DNA of 64,000 nucleotides from Actinophytocola sp963826035 (GTDB lineage Bacteria; Actinomycetota; Actinomycetes; Mycobacteriales; Pseudonocardiaceae). This document shows, piece after piece, positions 25,934-34,834 of the stretch (positions are counted from its first letter, which is position 1; each line of letters opens with the position of its first letter). The notes beneath the pieces are model-generated. The model saw only the letters and a program-made list of their open reading frames with translations. It searched no databases and was not told the DNA's origin. A program made the position numbers and the translations under genes. The stretch covers positions 310,001 to 374,000 of the forward strand of contig CAWGVZ010000020.1 in NCBI GenBank assembly GCA_963826035.1. Direction: 5' to 3'.

Positions 25934-26204
25934 GTGCTGACCGTCGCGGATCGAGGTGATGTCGTTACACCTCGTGCGGGTTAACTCCTGGGGCGCCTTC
26001 GATGGATCATGACCGATCGACATGAGCCGATGCCGCCACACCCGGTGAAACTCGTTCCACAGGTCGTCGTCGATCGCATTCGCGGCAACCTTCCTCGTCA
26101 GCTCCCGAGTTGGTCGAGTTCCTAGGCCATTCCACGGCGTAGGCCCGCTCAAACGTCGCGCGCTGCCGGTGGTTTGTGGCCGCGAATTGGAGGTAGACAC
26201 TCGC
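25934..26204. other. Low-GC divergent spacer
   Basis: About 270 bases between the chosen MpaB-family start and the divergent methyltransferase. It is noticeably richer in A/T-ending triplets than its neighbours and reads weakly as protein in the leftward frame. It probably holds both promoters. I see no clear operator or hairpin. If the MpaB-family gene really starts at 26023 or 26206, part of it is coding. Confidence 0.4.
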
Positions 26205-26855
26205 ATGTGGCTACTGCGTCCCCCCGGGGTCTACCGTCCGCAAGGCGATACCTGGTTGCTGGCAAGGGCTTTACGAACGGCGGGCATCGGCCCGGGTGTC
26301 GCGGTGCTCGACGTCGGCTGTGGCACCGGTGCACTGTCGGTCGCCGTCACCGAGCTGTCACCGCGGTCGGTGACCGCGGTCGACGTGTCCAGACGCGCGG
26401 TGTGGACCACCCGGTTCAATACGGCCGTGCGCGGCCTGGATGTGCGGGTACGACGCGGCGACGGGCTCACGCTCGACCGGACGTTCGACCTGATCCTCGC
26501 GAATCCGCCGTATGTTCCCGGAGTGGCCGAGGTCCCCGCCCGGGGCAGGCGCCGCGCGTGGGACGCCGGCACGGACGGCCGCGCGCTGCTCGACCGGCTG
26601 TGTGCCCTGGCACCGATGCTGCTCGCCCCCGGCGGTGTGCTGCTCACCGTCCATTCCGCACTGTGCGGAGTGGACCTGACGCTGCATCAGCTGCGCGGCG
26701 GCGGATTGAAGGCGTCGGTGGTTTCCCGTGCCGAGGAACCGTTCGGGCCGGTGATGCGCGCGCGGGTCGACCTGCTGCGCGCACAGGGCCTGCTGACCCC
26801 GCGGCAGGAGACCGAGGAACTGGTGGTGATCCGCGGTGACCGGCCGATCGCCTGA
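26205..26855 (+). CDS. HemK2/MTQ2-like SAM-dependent methyltransferase
   Basis: A 216-residue class I methyltransferase. Motif I VLDVGCGTGALSVA, the acidic loop VTAVDVSRR and the N-methylation motif LILANPPYVPG are clear. The NPPY signature is that of enzymes methylating glutamine or other amide/amino groups in proteins (PrmC/HemK, MTQ2) or DNA bases. Unlike PrmC it lacks the N-terminal helical domain. GGAGG lies 11 bases before the ATG. It overlaps the CDGSH gene by 20 bases, so the two are co-expressed. Target unknown. Confidence 0.85.
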   Translation: MWLLRPPGVYRPQGDTWLLARALRTAGIGPGVAVLDVGCGTGALSVAVTELSPRSVTAVDVSRRAVWTTRFNTAVRGLDVRVRRGDGLTLDRTFDLILANPPYVPGVAEVPARGRRRAWDAGTDGRALLDRLCALAPMLLAPGGVLLTVHSALCGVDLTLHQLRGGGLKASVVSRAEEPFGPVMRARVDLLRAQGLLTPRQETEELVVIRGDRPIA

Positions 26856-27039
26856 ACCCCGGCGGGTCCGGCTGGTGCCGGACGGGCCGATGCTCGTGGA
26901 GGGCCCGGTGGAGCTGACCGGCGCCGACGGCACCACCGTGACCGCCGACCGGTTCGTGGTGGCCGTGTGCACGTGTCGGCGCAGCAAGCGCTACCCGTTG
27001 TGCGACACCAGCCACCGCCGCCGGGTCCGCCGAACCTGA
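26836..27039 (+). CDS. CDGSH iron-sulfur protein
   Basis: A 67-residue protein with one CDGSH [2Fe-2S] site: VCTCRRSKRYPLCDTSH supplies the CxC...CxxxH ligand set (three Cys, one His). Such proteins are small redox or cluster-transfer proteins. The GTG lies inside the preceding methyltransferase gene. Its stop abuts the stop of the convergent haem-oxygenase-like gene. Confidence 0.88.
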   Translation: MTGRSPEPRRVRLVPDGPMLVEGPVELTGADGTTVTADRFVVAVCTCRRSKRYPLCDTSHRRRVRRT

Positions 27040-28014
27040 TCACCCTGGCAGCGCACGCAACAGCGACGTCCGCCCGGCGCGCCACGCCCCCAGCACCTGC
27101 GCACCGAACCTGCCCTCCAACAGCTCGGTGGCCTGAACACCGAACACCACATCGGCCGCCAGCTCGGGTTCGCGCGCGAGCAGATCGCCGATCACGTCGT
27201 GGCGCAGGATCTGCTCGTGTACCGCGTCCGCCTCGATGTGCTCGTCGAAGAAGTGGGTGTGCGCGGCCGTGCCGCCGTTGCGGCGGATGGCCGCCGCGAT
27301 GCGCGCCGCGCTCGGTGCGGTCGTGATCTCGGCCGCCGCGAAGTGACCCACCATCGCGCCGCGCAGCGCGCGGTGCAGGCCGAGCATGGACATCAGGTTC
27401 ACCACGGCGATGACCGGCGCCGGCACGTCGTCGAAGTAGTGCAGGTACCGATCGTCCAAACCGGACTCCCGCAGCAGGTCCGCGTACAGCTTGGCGTGCA
27501 CCCGATCGGCGTGGCCGCCGCCGAACTCGTCGAACTCCACGGCCACCAGGGCCGCCTTCGCCGCGCCGCGCAGCCGTGGGATCACCCATGCGTGCGGGTC
27601 GGCCTCCTTGTGGTGGTAGATCGACCGGTGCACGAAATACTCCCGCAGCTGCCACCACTCCCCCTCGTCACGCAGGAGGTGCGACACCCCGGCGCCGGGC
27701 ACCGGCTCGACCAACAGCTCGTCGAGCACACCCTCGACGTCGTCACCACCGTCGACAGAGGACCGCAGCGCGGCGAGGAAGACACGTTCGAGCGACCGCC
27801 GGAACGCCAGCAGTCCGGGTTCCCACTCCCAGTCCTGGTCCACCGCGCCGAAACCCTCGTAGTGCAGCTCGTAACAGGTGTGCAGCGCGACCGCCAGGTC
27901 CGCCCCGTACGGGTCGGGATCGCGCACGGCGGGCAGCGCGGCGCCCGCCGGCGCACGCAACGCGCCGGTCACCGCCTCGGACAGCGGCCCGCGGGGCCGG
28001 GGAAGCTCAGACAT
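27040..28014 (-). CDS. Iron-containing redox enzyme (haem-oxygenase-like fold)
   Basis: A 324-residue all-helical protein of the iron-containing redox / haem-oxygenase-like diiron class. Candidate metal ligands are the Glu in CYELHYEGF, HRSIYHHKEADPH and the DEHIEADAVHEQ segment, matching the spaced E/H...H pattern of the class. Members carry out varied oxidative cleavages. It overlaps the upstream YbdK gene by eight bases and converges with the CDGSH gene. The exact reaction cannot be inferred. Confidence 0.8.
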   Translation of the reverse strand: MSELPRPRGPLSEAVTGALRAPAGAALPAVRDPDPYGADLAVALHTCYELHYEGFGAVDQDWEWEPGLLAFRRSLERVFLAALRSSVDGGDDVEGVLDELLVEPVPGAGVSHLLRDEGEWWQLREYFVHRSIYHHKEADPHAWVIPRLRGAAKAALVAVEFDEFGGGHADRVHAKLYADLLRESGLDDRYLHYFDDVPAPVIAVVNLMSMLGLHRALRGAMVGHFAAAEITTAPSAARIAAAIRRNGGTAAHTHFFDEHIEADAVHEQILRHDVIGDLLAREPELAADVVFGVQATELLEGRFGAQVLGAWRAGRTSLLRALPG

Positions 28015-29164
28015 CGACAGCTCCCGGCCGCGTCGCCGAGTCGGCGAGCATCCGGACGATCCCGAGCGGATCTCCCACCGCGCGCTGCCGGTCAGCGCCG
28101 GTTCCGGTCACGGCGAGTCTGGACAACAGATCCTCCACAATGGACAGTTCGACGGTCTCCAGCAACGCCGGCCGCACCGTGTCGACCAGGTCGGCCACGA
28201 GGTCGGCAGGCGGAACCCGCCGCGCGAGCAGCGGATGCACGGCGGGCCCGGCGAGCCCGTACCGCGCGGCCGACCACACGGCGGCGGCCGCCAGCTGATC
28301 GTCGACCACCGGGAACGGACGTCCGAGCGACAGCGATCCGAGCGCCGTCCGGACCAGTGCGCGGCACAACACCGCCTGCAGCACGGCGCCGTCGACGTCG
28401 ATCGGCACGTCGGCCACCCGGAACTCCACGGTCGGCAGCCGCGGGGACGGCCGGACCAGCCAGAACGACTGGGCCTCGTCGACCAGCGCGCCCGCCGACA
28501 CCAGCCGGTCGAGCCGCGCCGTGTAGTCGCGCGCCGAGGCGAACAGCGGCGGCACGCCCGAGCCGGGGAACCGGGACTGCTCGACCATTCGCCAGCTCGC
28601 GTAGCCGGTGTCGACCCCGTGGTGCACGGGCGAGTTGACGGAGAGCGCGAGCAACGTGGGCAACCACGGCCGGAGGTGGTTGACCACGCCGACCGCGGTG
28701 TCCAGGTCGGGCACGCCGACGTGGACGTGCAGCCCGCAGGCCTGGTAGCCGGCCACCACCCCGGCGTAGCGTGCGGCGATCCGGTCGAACCGCGCACCCC
28801 GGGTGACCTCCGGCGCCCCGCCGAGGACCGGCGTACCGCTCGGCACCACCAGCAGACCGCCGGCGGCGGCCGCCAGCCGGCGCCGCCCGTGCAGCAATTG
28901 GCCGGCCAGCTCTCGCATGGACAGGCACCGCCCGGTCGCCGCCTCGACCTGACCGGCCAGCAGCTCCCGCTGCACCGAGGCGTCCGGCGCGGCGCCGGGC
29001 AACGCCTCGGCCGCCCGCAGCACCTGACCGGCGGCCGGCACGGTGGCGCCGGTAGCCGGGTCGACCAGCAGGAACTCCTCCTCCACCCCGATCGTCCGGC
29101 CGGCCGCCGTGCCCACATCCGGCGGCGCGGCCCGGTCCAACTCGGCGTGCGGGTAGGTCGTCAC
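28007..29164 (-). CDS. ybdK: Carboxylate-amine ligase, glutamate-cysteine ligase family 2 (YbdK)
   Basis: A 385-residue ATP-dependent ligase of the GCS2 family. The ATP/metal motif IGVEEEFLLVD, ACGLHVHVGVPD, LLALSVNSPVHHGVDTGY and TVEFRVADVP are all present. Members join glutamate (or a related carboxylate) to an amine such as cysteine; actinomycete copies are usually of uncertain specificity. The GTG used is about 27 codons upstream of VEEEF and has only a weak ribosome-binding site. It is the first gene of a two-gene operon with the haem-oxygenase-like gene. Confidence 0.87.
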   Translation of the reverse strand: MTTYPHAELDRAAPPDVGTAAGRTIGVEEEFLLVDPATGATVPAAGQVLRAAEALPGAAPDASVQRELLAGQVEAATGRCLSMRELAGQLLHGRRRLAAAAGGLLVVPSGTPVLGGAPEVTRGARFDRIAARYAGVVAGYQACGLHVHVGVPDLDTAVGVVNHLRPWLPTLLALSVNSPVHHGVDTGYASWRMVEQSRFPGSGVPPLFASARDYTARLDRLVSAGALVDEAQSFWLVRPSPRLPTVEFRVADVPIDVDGAVLQAVLCRALVRTALGSLSLGRPFPVVDDQLAAAAVWSAARYGLAGPAVHPLLARRVPPADLVADLVDTVRPALLETVELSIVEDLLSRLAVTGTGADRQRAVGDPLGIVRMLADSATRPGAVDV

Positions 29165-29236
29165 GACGGGATTGATACCCCGCGTCGGGCCGGCTAACCG
29201 GCCAGTCACGGAAGTCCCCCGGCGGCGGGGTCTGGT

Positions 29237-29289
29237 GCACCGAACGACGCCTTCGGTGCGTTGAGCACACCCAACGACGCCTTCGGCGC
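29237..29289. repeat. Two copies of the AACGACGC intergenic palindrome
   Basis: GCACCGAA and TTCGGTGC flank CGACGCC in the first copy. A second, degenerate copy (CAACGACGCCTTCGGCGC) follows 12 bases later. The repeat lies between the STAS gene and the YbdK gene, both leftward. The first copy matches the element at 8.1 kb almost base for base. Confidence 0.65.
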
Positions 29290-29358
29290 ATCGCGGAGCC
29301 CGCTGCCACCGCCGAGACCACCGCGGCCGAGACCGAGGCAACGACCCCGGAGCATCAG

Positions 29359-29742
29359 CTAGGAAACTAGCTGGAGGACGGCGTCGGACAACGTGGAGAA
29401 CGTGGGTATCGCGGCCGCGACCCCCTTGGTGCGCAGCATGAGCAGCGCCAGCTGGTCGTCCGCCACGAGGCCGAGACGGCAGTTGTGTTCCCGGGCGCGC
29501 ACGGCCGTCTCCGCCAGCACCCGCAGACCCACCGCGCCGAGGAACACCACCTCCAACAGGTCCACCACCAGCACCTGCGGCAGCTCTCCCCGCAGGGCCT
29601 GATCGAGCAACGGCGCGGTGCCGAGGTCGACCTCACCGGCGACCGCTACGACGAGCACCTCCGGCCGGTACCTGATCCGCCGCACCGCCAGAGGCGAGCG
29701 GCCATCGATGGGCTCCTCGGACGGCAATTGCTCGGGTGGCAC
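29359..29742 (-). CDS. STAS-domain (anti-sigma-antagonist-like) protein without a phospho-serine
   Basis: A 127-residue STAS protein: VLVVAVAGEVDLGTAPLL, then VLVVDLLEVVFLGAVGLRVL and LGLVADDQ. In SpoIIAA-type antagonists the helix start reads D-S-S-G with the phosphorylated Ser; here it reads GAVG, so the regulatory serine is gone. It may act without phosphorylation or serve another STAS role. No anti-sigma kinase gene is adjacent. Confidence 0.85.
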   Translation of the reverse strand: MPPEQLPSEEPIDGRSPLAVRRIRYRPEVLVVAVAGEVDLGTAPLLDQALRGELPQVLVVDLLEVVFLGAVGLRVLAETAVRAREHNCRLGLVADDQLALLMLRTKGVAAAIPTFSTLSDAVLQLVS

Positions 29743-29802
29743 TCCTCAAGGATGGTCGGTGGCGCCGGACGCCGAACTTCGGGGTCGGCCGCCGGGTCAG
29801 CG

Positions 29803-30347
29803 TCAGGGCAACACCGCGTCGGCCGCCTTCTTCAACGCGCTCGGCTGCGACGGGCGACGCGGCGCCTTCTCTCTCGGCTCGATCATCTTCGCGCCGATCT
29901 CCTGCAACTGCTTACGACTGAGGCCGGCCCGCACCTGCGGGAACCAGTCCTGTTCCTCCTGGTCCATGTGGTGGGACACGTTCTCGATGAGGACGATGGT
30001 CTTCGCGTCGAACCGCTCGTCCTGGGGATCCATGGCGGCCAGCTCGACGCACAGCACGTCCGCCACGTGGTGCTCCTCGTACTACTCCAGCACGTCGTCT
30101 TCCAGGTCCGGCAACAGCTCCCGGACCCGCGGGTACACGCACTCGTTCTCCAGATAGGTGTGCACGGTCAGCGCCTCGATGATCTGGTCGACGAGCTTTC
30201 CCTTCTGTTTCACGGCGCGGTCGCCCGCTTTCTCGAACTCTCGGAAAGCCTGCGGATCTCCCTGTGGTCCTGCTTCAACAACACGATCGCGTCCGGCAGG
30301 TTCGCCGGATACCCCGCGCCACCGGGAGAAAACAAACACGAACCCAC
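29803..30347 (-). pseudogene. Hemerythrin (HHE) domain protein, broken by frameshift and nonsense mutation
   Basis: Three pieces add up to a complete hemerythrin cation-binding protein: PDAIVLLKQDHREIRRL; then FEKAGDRAVKQKGKLVDQ with LTVHTYLENECVYPRV and LLPDLEDDVLE; then YEEHHVADVLCVEL with VSHHMDQEEQDWFPQV. A missing T near 30246 shifts the frame. An in-frame TAG at about 30081 (expected Ser codon, TCG to TAG) cuts the second part. Two independent lesions argue for real decay rather than sequencing error. The GTG start is tentative. Confidence 0.85.
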
Positions 30348-30449
30348 CTGTTCCGACGCCGTGTGTGGCGCGGAAGAACGGGTACTCCACCTCGCCGCTA
30401 CCTCGATAACGGTGTTCCACCCATCATTCGTCGCGCGCGAGGAGAAGTT

Positions 30450-30899
30450 ATGACCAGCGCTAACCCGAACACCGTCACGACCAAGAATCCGGCACAGCTG
30501 GCCGCCATGGCGGTGGCGGCGGTGTTTCTGCTCGTCGGGGTTCTCGGGTTCATCCCCGGGGTCACCACCGAGTACGACGGGATGACGTTCGCCGGGCACG
30601 AGTCGACCGCCATGCTGCTTGGCGTCTTCCATGTGTCGATCCTGCACAACATCGTCCACCTGCTGTTCGGGATCGTCGGTCTGGCGCTGGCGCGGACCGT
30701 TGCCGGCGCGGGCGGGTTCCTGATCGGCGGCGGTGCCGTGTACCTGGTGTTGTGGCTCTACGGGTTGATCATCGACCACGACAGCGCCGCGAACTTCGTA
30801 CCGGTCAACGCCGCGGACAACTGGCTGCACCTGTTCCTCGGGATCGGCATGGCCGGTATCGGGTTGGCACTGCGCCGGACGCCGGCCCGCACGGTCTGA
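30450..30899 (+). CDS. DUF4383 membrane protein
   Basis: A 149-residue integral membrane protein with four predicted helices (AAMAVAAVFLLVGVLGFIPG; then helices in NIVHLLFGIVGLALA, AVYLVLWLYGLI and LFLGIGMAGIGLAL) and the family features HNIVHLLFG and NFVPVNAADNWLH. The function of the family is unknown. GAGGAG lies six bases before the ATG. A strong hairpin follows the stop. Confidence 0.88.
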   Translation: MTSANPNTVTTKNPAQLAAMAVAAVFLLVGVLGFIPGVTTEYDGMTFAGHESTAMLLGVFHVSILHNIVHLLFGIVGLALARTVAGAGGFLIGGGAVYLVLWLYGLIIDHDSAANFVPVNAADNWLHLFLGIGMAGIGLALRRTPARTV

Positions 30900-30920
30900 G
30901 AACACGCCGTCCGAGAACAC

Positions 30921-30959
30921 GCCGACCGGGCGGGACCCACGGGGTGCCGCCCGGTCGGC
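30921..30959 (+). terminator. Strong hairpin terminator after the DUF4383 gene
   Basis: Perfect 13-bp stem GCCGACCGGGCGG / CCGCCCGGTCGGC with a 13-base loop, 21 bases after the stop codon. No U-tract. Confidence 0.65.
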
Positions 30960-31060
30960 CGCCGGCTCGTACTGGTTGTACTCGGTCCTAATCAGCCGTG
31001 CGTCCAGCGGGAAGCTGGGCCGTCGAGACCCCTGGAGGACTTCCGGCGCCGACCACTTAG

Positions 31061-32737
31061 CCTGGATCCGTGGACCGACTGGGGCTCGTGGCTGGTCCGG
31101 GCATAGCGAAAGCGTCCTTTGAACTGCGATAATCGGGTTTGTTGAGGACCTGATCGACGCGGATCGGAAGGACACTTTCAGTGAGATTGTTGCACAACTG
31201 GCGGCACGGCACCGCCGAGTTCGATGACGAGAACCTGGTGTCGTGCGCGGGACTGGTGCCGGTGATGGAACTGGCCGCGCAGACCGGACTGCCCGACCTG
31301 CTCGAGGAGCACGTGGTGTTCGGCTGCGAGCGGATCCGGTCAGGAGCGGCCAACCCCGGTCCGAAACTGGCCTCGATCATCGCGGGCATGGCCGCCGGTG
31401 CCGACAGCATCGACGATCTGGACGTGATCCGCGCGGGTGGCATGAAGAAGCTGTTCGGCGCCGTCTACGCGCCGGCCACGATGGGGATTCTCCTGCGAGA
31501 GTTCACCCATGGCCACACCCGGCAGCTCGCCTCGGTACTGCGCCGTCACCTGCTGGCCCTGGCGAAGCGGACCGACGTGCTGGACGGGATCACCGAACAG
31601 GCCTTTGTGGACATCGACTCGCTGCTGCGCCCGGTCTACGGCCACGCCAAACAAGGCGCGTCGTTCGGGCACACGAAGATCGCGAACAAACAGGTGCTGC
31701 GCAAGGGATTGTCTCCGCTGGCCACCACAATCTCCACCCGCGCCGCCGCCCCGGTGGCGGCCGGGATCCGGCTGCGCGCGGGCAAAGCCGGTTCCGGCAA
31801 AGGCGCGGCCGGCATGATCACCGAGGCCGTCAACACCGCGAAGGCCGCCGGCGCGCGGAACATCCTGTGCCGGGGTGATTCCGCGTTCGGCAACGGCAAG
31901 GTCATCGCCGCGGTAGTCAACGGCGGCGCCCGGTTCTCCTTCGTGCTGGCCAAGTCCCGATCGGTACTGCGCGCGATCGGCACTATTCCCGAGGACGCGT
32001 GGACCCCGGTGCGCTACCCCGGCGCCGTCACCGACCCCGACACCGGCGAGCTGATCTCCGACGCCGAGGTCGCCGAAGTCTCCTACACCGCGTTCGCCGG
32101 CACGAAATACGAGATCACCGCCCGGCTCATCATCCGGCGAGTACGCGACCGCAACCACCCCGACGAGCTGTTCCCGGTCTGGCGGCACCACCCGTTCTTC
32201 ACCAACAACACCGAACCGGTCACCGACGCCGACATCACCCACCGCCAGCACGCGGTCATCGAATCGGTGTTCGCGGACCTGATCAACGGACCGCTGGCCC
32301 ACCTGCCCTCCGGGGTCTTCGCGGCCAACGCCGCCTGGGCGATACTCGCCGCGATCACCCACAACCTGCTCCGCGCCGCCGGAACCCTCACCGACCACCC
32401 CCACGCCGTCGCCCGCGGAGCGACACTGCGCCGCCACCTGGTCAACGTCCCCGCTCGAATCGCCCGACCACAAGGCAAACCAACCCTGCACCTACCCGCC
32501 CACTGGCCCCGCGCCGCGCAGTGGAAAACCCTGTGGGACAACACCTTCACTGGCCAAAGCAAACAAGTGGCGGCGTGACCCCCTTGCCCGACCGGCCTTG
32601 GCAGGCCCGACCAGGACGCGACAGTGGATGAGCTGGGGAGACCAGCGACTCGACCATGTCCTCACCCGGTCGACACCTCACACAACCCGTCACCGACCAA
32701 GCAAAGATCAACTAACTACTCGATCCACGGTTCCAGG
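31061..32737 (+). mobile_element. Complete IS1380-family insertion sequence
   Basis: A 1,677-bp element bounded by inverted repeats: left end CCTGGATCCGTGGACCGACT and right end, read inward, CCTGGAACCGTGGATCGAGT (17 of 20 identical). It is flanked on both sides by the 5-bp direct repeat CTTAG (31056-31060 and 32738-32742), the expected target duplication. One intact transposase gene occupies most of it; about 120 bases on the left and 159 on the right are non-coding. Exact duplications and an open transposase frame indicate a recent insertion. It lies between the DUF4383 gene and the DNA ligase gene. Confidence 0.93.
31181..32578 (+). CDS. IS1380-family transposase
   Basis: A 465-residue DDE transposase. 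Family features are VDIDSLLRPVYGHAKQGA (first Asp), LCRGDSAFGNGKV (second Asp) and THRQHAVIESVFADL (Glu), followed by FAANAAWAILAAITHNLLR. Its length is normal for the family and the frame is undamaged, so it is probably functional. GGAAGGAC precedes the GTG. Confidence 0.93.
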   Translation: MRLLHNWRHGTAEFDDENLVSCAGLVPVMELAAQTGLPDLLEEHVVFGCERIRSGAANPGPKLASIIAGMAAGADSIDDLDVIRAGGMKKLFGAVYAPATMGILLREFTHGHTRQLASVLRRHLLALAKRTDVLDGITEQAFVDIDSLLRPVYGHAKQGASFGHTKIANKQVLRKGLSPLATTISTRAAAPVAAGIRLRAGKAGSGKGAAGMITEAVNTAKAAGARNILCRGDSAFGNGKVIAAVVNGGARFSFVLAKSRSVLRAIGTIPEDAWTPVRYPGAVTDPDTGELISDAEVAEVSYTAFAGTKYEITARLIIRRVRDRNHPDELFPVWRHHPFFTNNTEPVTDADITHRQHAVIESVFADLINGPLAHLPSGVFAANAAWAILAAITHNLLRAAGTLTDHPHAVARGATLRRHLVNVPARIARPQGKPTLHLPAHWPRAAQWKTLWDNTFTGQSKQVAA

Positions 32738-32798
32738 CTTAGGCCCGGGGCGCACGTTTGTCGAGATCAGCGGCGAGGCACGCCCTCCCCCGGGTACC

Positions 32799-34790
32799 GT
32801 GCTGCGCGTGAGGGAACGAATCCAGGAACTCGCCGACCAGATCGTGGCGCTGCGGGACGCCTACTACCGGGGTTCGCCGTCGGTGGCGGACGCCGAGTAC
32901 GACGCGATCGAGGACGAACTGCGAGGGTTGGTCGCCGCGAATCCGGAGCTGGCGCCCGACCCGAACCCGTTGGAGCAGGTGGGTGCGCCCGCCGTGCTGC
33001 ACGCGCCGATCCGGCACTCGCGGCCGATGCTGTCACTGGAGAAGGCCACCCGGCCCGAGCAGGTCGCGGCGTTCTTCGCCCGCTTCCCCGGCCAACCGGT
33101 GGTGGTCATGCCGAAGCTCGACGGGCTGTCGCTGGCGCTGGTCTATGAGGACGGACGGCTGGCGCGGGCGATCACCCGAGGCGACGGGACCACGGGCGAC
33201 GACGTGACCATCCTGATCCGGGCGCTCGGCGACGGCATACCGGAGCGGGTCGACGCGCCGGGCCGGGTCGAGGTGCGCGGCGAGGCGCTCATGCTGCGCT
33301 CCACGTTCACCGCCTACAACGCCGCGCACCCGGACCGGCCGCTGATCAACCCGCGCGGCGGCGCCGCGGGGACGTTGCGTGCCAAGGACCCGGCGACGGT
33401 CGCCGGGCGGCGGCTGCAGTTCTTCGCGTTCGACCTGGACACCACCGACGGCGCCCCGACCGACCTGGAGGACGGGCTGCGGACGCTCGGGTTCACGGTC
33501 GCCGACATGCGGCACTGCGCCGACGCCGCCGCGGCGCAGGAGGTGATCGGGGCGATCGAGCTGCGGCGCAACGACCTGGACTACGACCTGGACGGCGCCG
33601 TGCTGCGGCTGGCCAACCGCGATGCCTACGCCGCCGCCGGGACCCGGTCGAGCTCGCCGCGCGGCGCGATGGCGTACAAGTTCGCGGCCGAGGAGAAGAC
33701 CACCGTGCTCACCGACGTGGTCTGGGACGTCGGCAAGACCGGCAAGATCGCCCCGGTCGCCCATCTGGAGTCGGTGTTCGTCGGCGGGGGCAACGTCACC
33801 CGCGCGACGCTGGCCAACCAGGAGGTGATCCGCGCGCGCGGCATCATGATCGGGGACACGGTGCTGGTGCGCCGCGCGGGCGACGTGATCCCGTTCGTGG
33901 CGGGCGTGCTCGACGCGTCCAAACGGACGGGCGCGGAACGGGAGATCGTGCCGCCCAACGGATGCCCCTCGTGCGGCCAGTCGCTGACCGAGCAGGGCAA
34001 CAGCCGCGAACTGTTCTGCACCAACGTCGCCTGCCCCGCCCAGACCGTGCGGCGGCTGGTCCACTGGGCGTCGCGGGCGGCGGCGGACATCGAGGCCGTC
34101 GGTCCCGTGTGGATCGAACGGCTCGCCGAGGCCGGGATCCTCGAGCACCCGTCGGACTTCTACCGCCTGACCAAGGAGCAGCTGCTGGAGTTCGACCGCA
34201 TCGGCGAGGTCTCGGCCGCCCGCATGATCGACTCGATCGCCGCGAGTCGAGGCGTGGGGCTGCGCCGGGCGCTGATCGGGCTCGCCATCCCGAACGCCTC
34301 CGAGGGCACGGCCACCCGGCTGTGCCGCGCGGGGTTCGGCTCTCTCGAGCAGGTGGCCGACGCCGGCGAGGAGCGGCTCGTGGCCGTCGAGGACATCGGC
34401 CCCAAGGTCGCCGCCTCCCTCACCGAGCACCTCACCCGAATGCGGCCAGAACTGTCCCGGCTGCGTGAGCTGGGAGTCTCCCTGGACGTGCGCGAAGAGG
34501 ACCTCCCGCCGGTCGTGGCGTCCGACGCGCCGCTGGCCGGCAAGACGGTGGTGGTCACCGGCGGGATCAACGACCCACGCTCCGGCGAGAAGGTCCCCCG
34601 CCCCACCTTCCAGCGGCTGTGCGAGAAGGCCGGCGCGACCACCGCGACCTCGGTCTCGGCGAACACCGACCTGCTCATCACCGGCGCCGACGTCGGCGCC
34701 AGCAAACTCACGAAGGCGGAGAAGCTCGGCGTCGACGTCGTCGACCAGGGCGAGATCTGGCAACAGCTCATCGCTGCCGGCATCGCCTGA
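32799..34790 (+). CDS. ligA: NAD-dependent DNA ligase, divergent paralogue
   Basis: A 663-residue ligase. Domain Ia (RERIQELADQIVALRDAYYR), the nucleotidyl-transfer motif MPKLDGLSLA with the AMP-accepting Lys at 106, GEALM, the OB-fold, a four-Cys zinc site (CPSCGQ and CTNVACPAQ, from about residue 389), helix-hairpin-helix repeats and a C-terminal BRCT domain (LAGKTVVVTGGINDPRSG onward). It is shorter than the housekeeping actinomycete enzyme and differs from it in many places, so it is probably a second ligase for repair. The GTG is weakly supported. An IS ends 62 bases upstream and may have displaced its promoter. Confidence 0.85.
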   Translation: MLRVRERIQELADQIVALRDAYYRGSPSVADAEYDAIEDELRGLVAANPELAPDPNPLEQVGAPAVLHAPIRHSRPMLSLEKATRPEQVAAFFARFPGQPVVVMPKLDGLSLALVYEDGRLARAITRGDGTTGDDVTILIRALGDGIPERVDAPGRVEVRGEALMLRSTFTAYNAAHPDRPLINPRGGAAGTLRAKDPATVAGRRLQFFAFDLDTTDGAPTDLEDGLRTLGFTVADMRHCADAAAAQEVIGAIELRRNDLDYDLDGAVLRLANRDAYAAAGTRSSSPRGAMAYKFAAEEKTTVLTDVVWDVGKTGKIAPVAHLESVFVGGGNVTRATLANQEVIRARGIMIGDTVLVRRAGDVIPFVAGVLDASKRTGAEREIVPPNGCPSCGQSLTEQGNSRELFCTNVACPAQTVRRLVHWASRAAADIEAVGPVWIERLAEAGILEHPSDFYRLTKEQLLEFDRIGEVSAARMIDSIAASRGVGLRRALIGLAIPNASEGTATRLCRAGFGSLEQVADAGEERLVAVEDIGPKVAASLTEHLTRMRPELSRLRELGVSLDVREEDLPPVVASDAPLAGKTVVVTGGINDPRSGEKVPRPTFQRLCEKAGATTATSVSANTDLLITGADVGASKLTKAEKLGVDVVDQGEIWQQLIAAGIA

Positions 34791-34834
34791 GTCGGTCAAG
34801 CGGATCGGCGTCCGCTGGTCGGCTGGGAGGAACT

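Noticed and set aside
30210..31175. Long leftward frame covering the DUF4383 region
   Set aside because: Only its first-frame piece of the hemerythrin remnant is protein-like; the rest is antisense to the DUF4383 gene.
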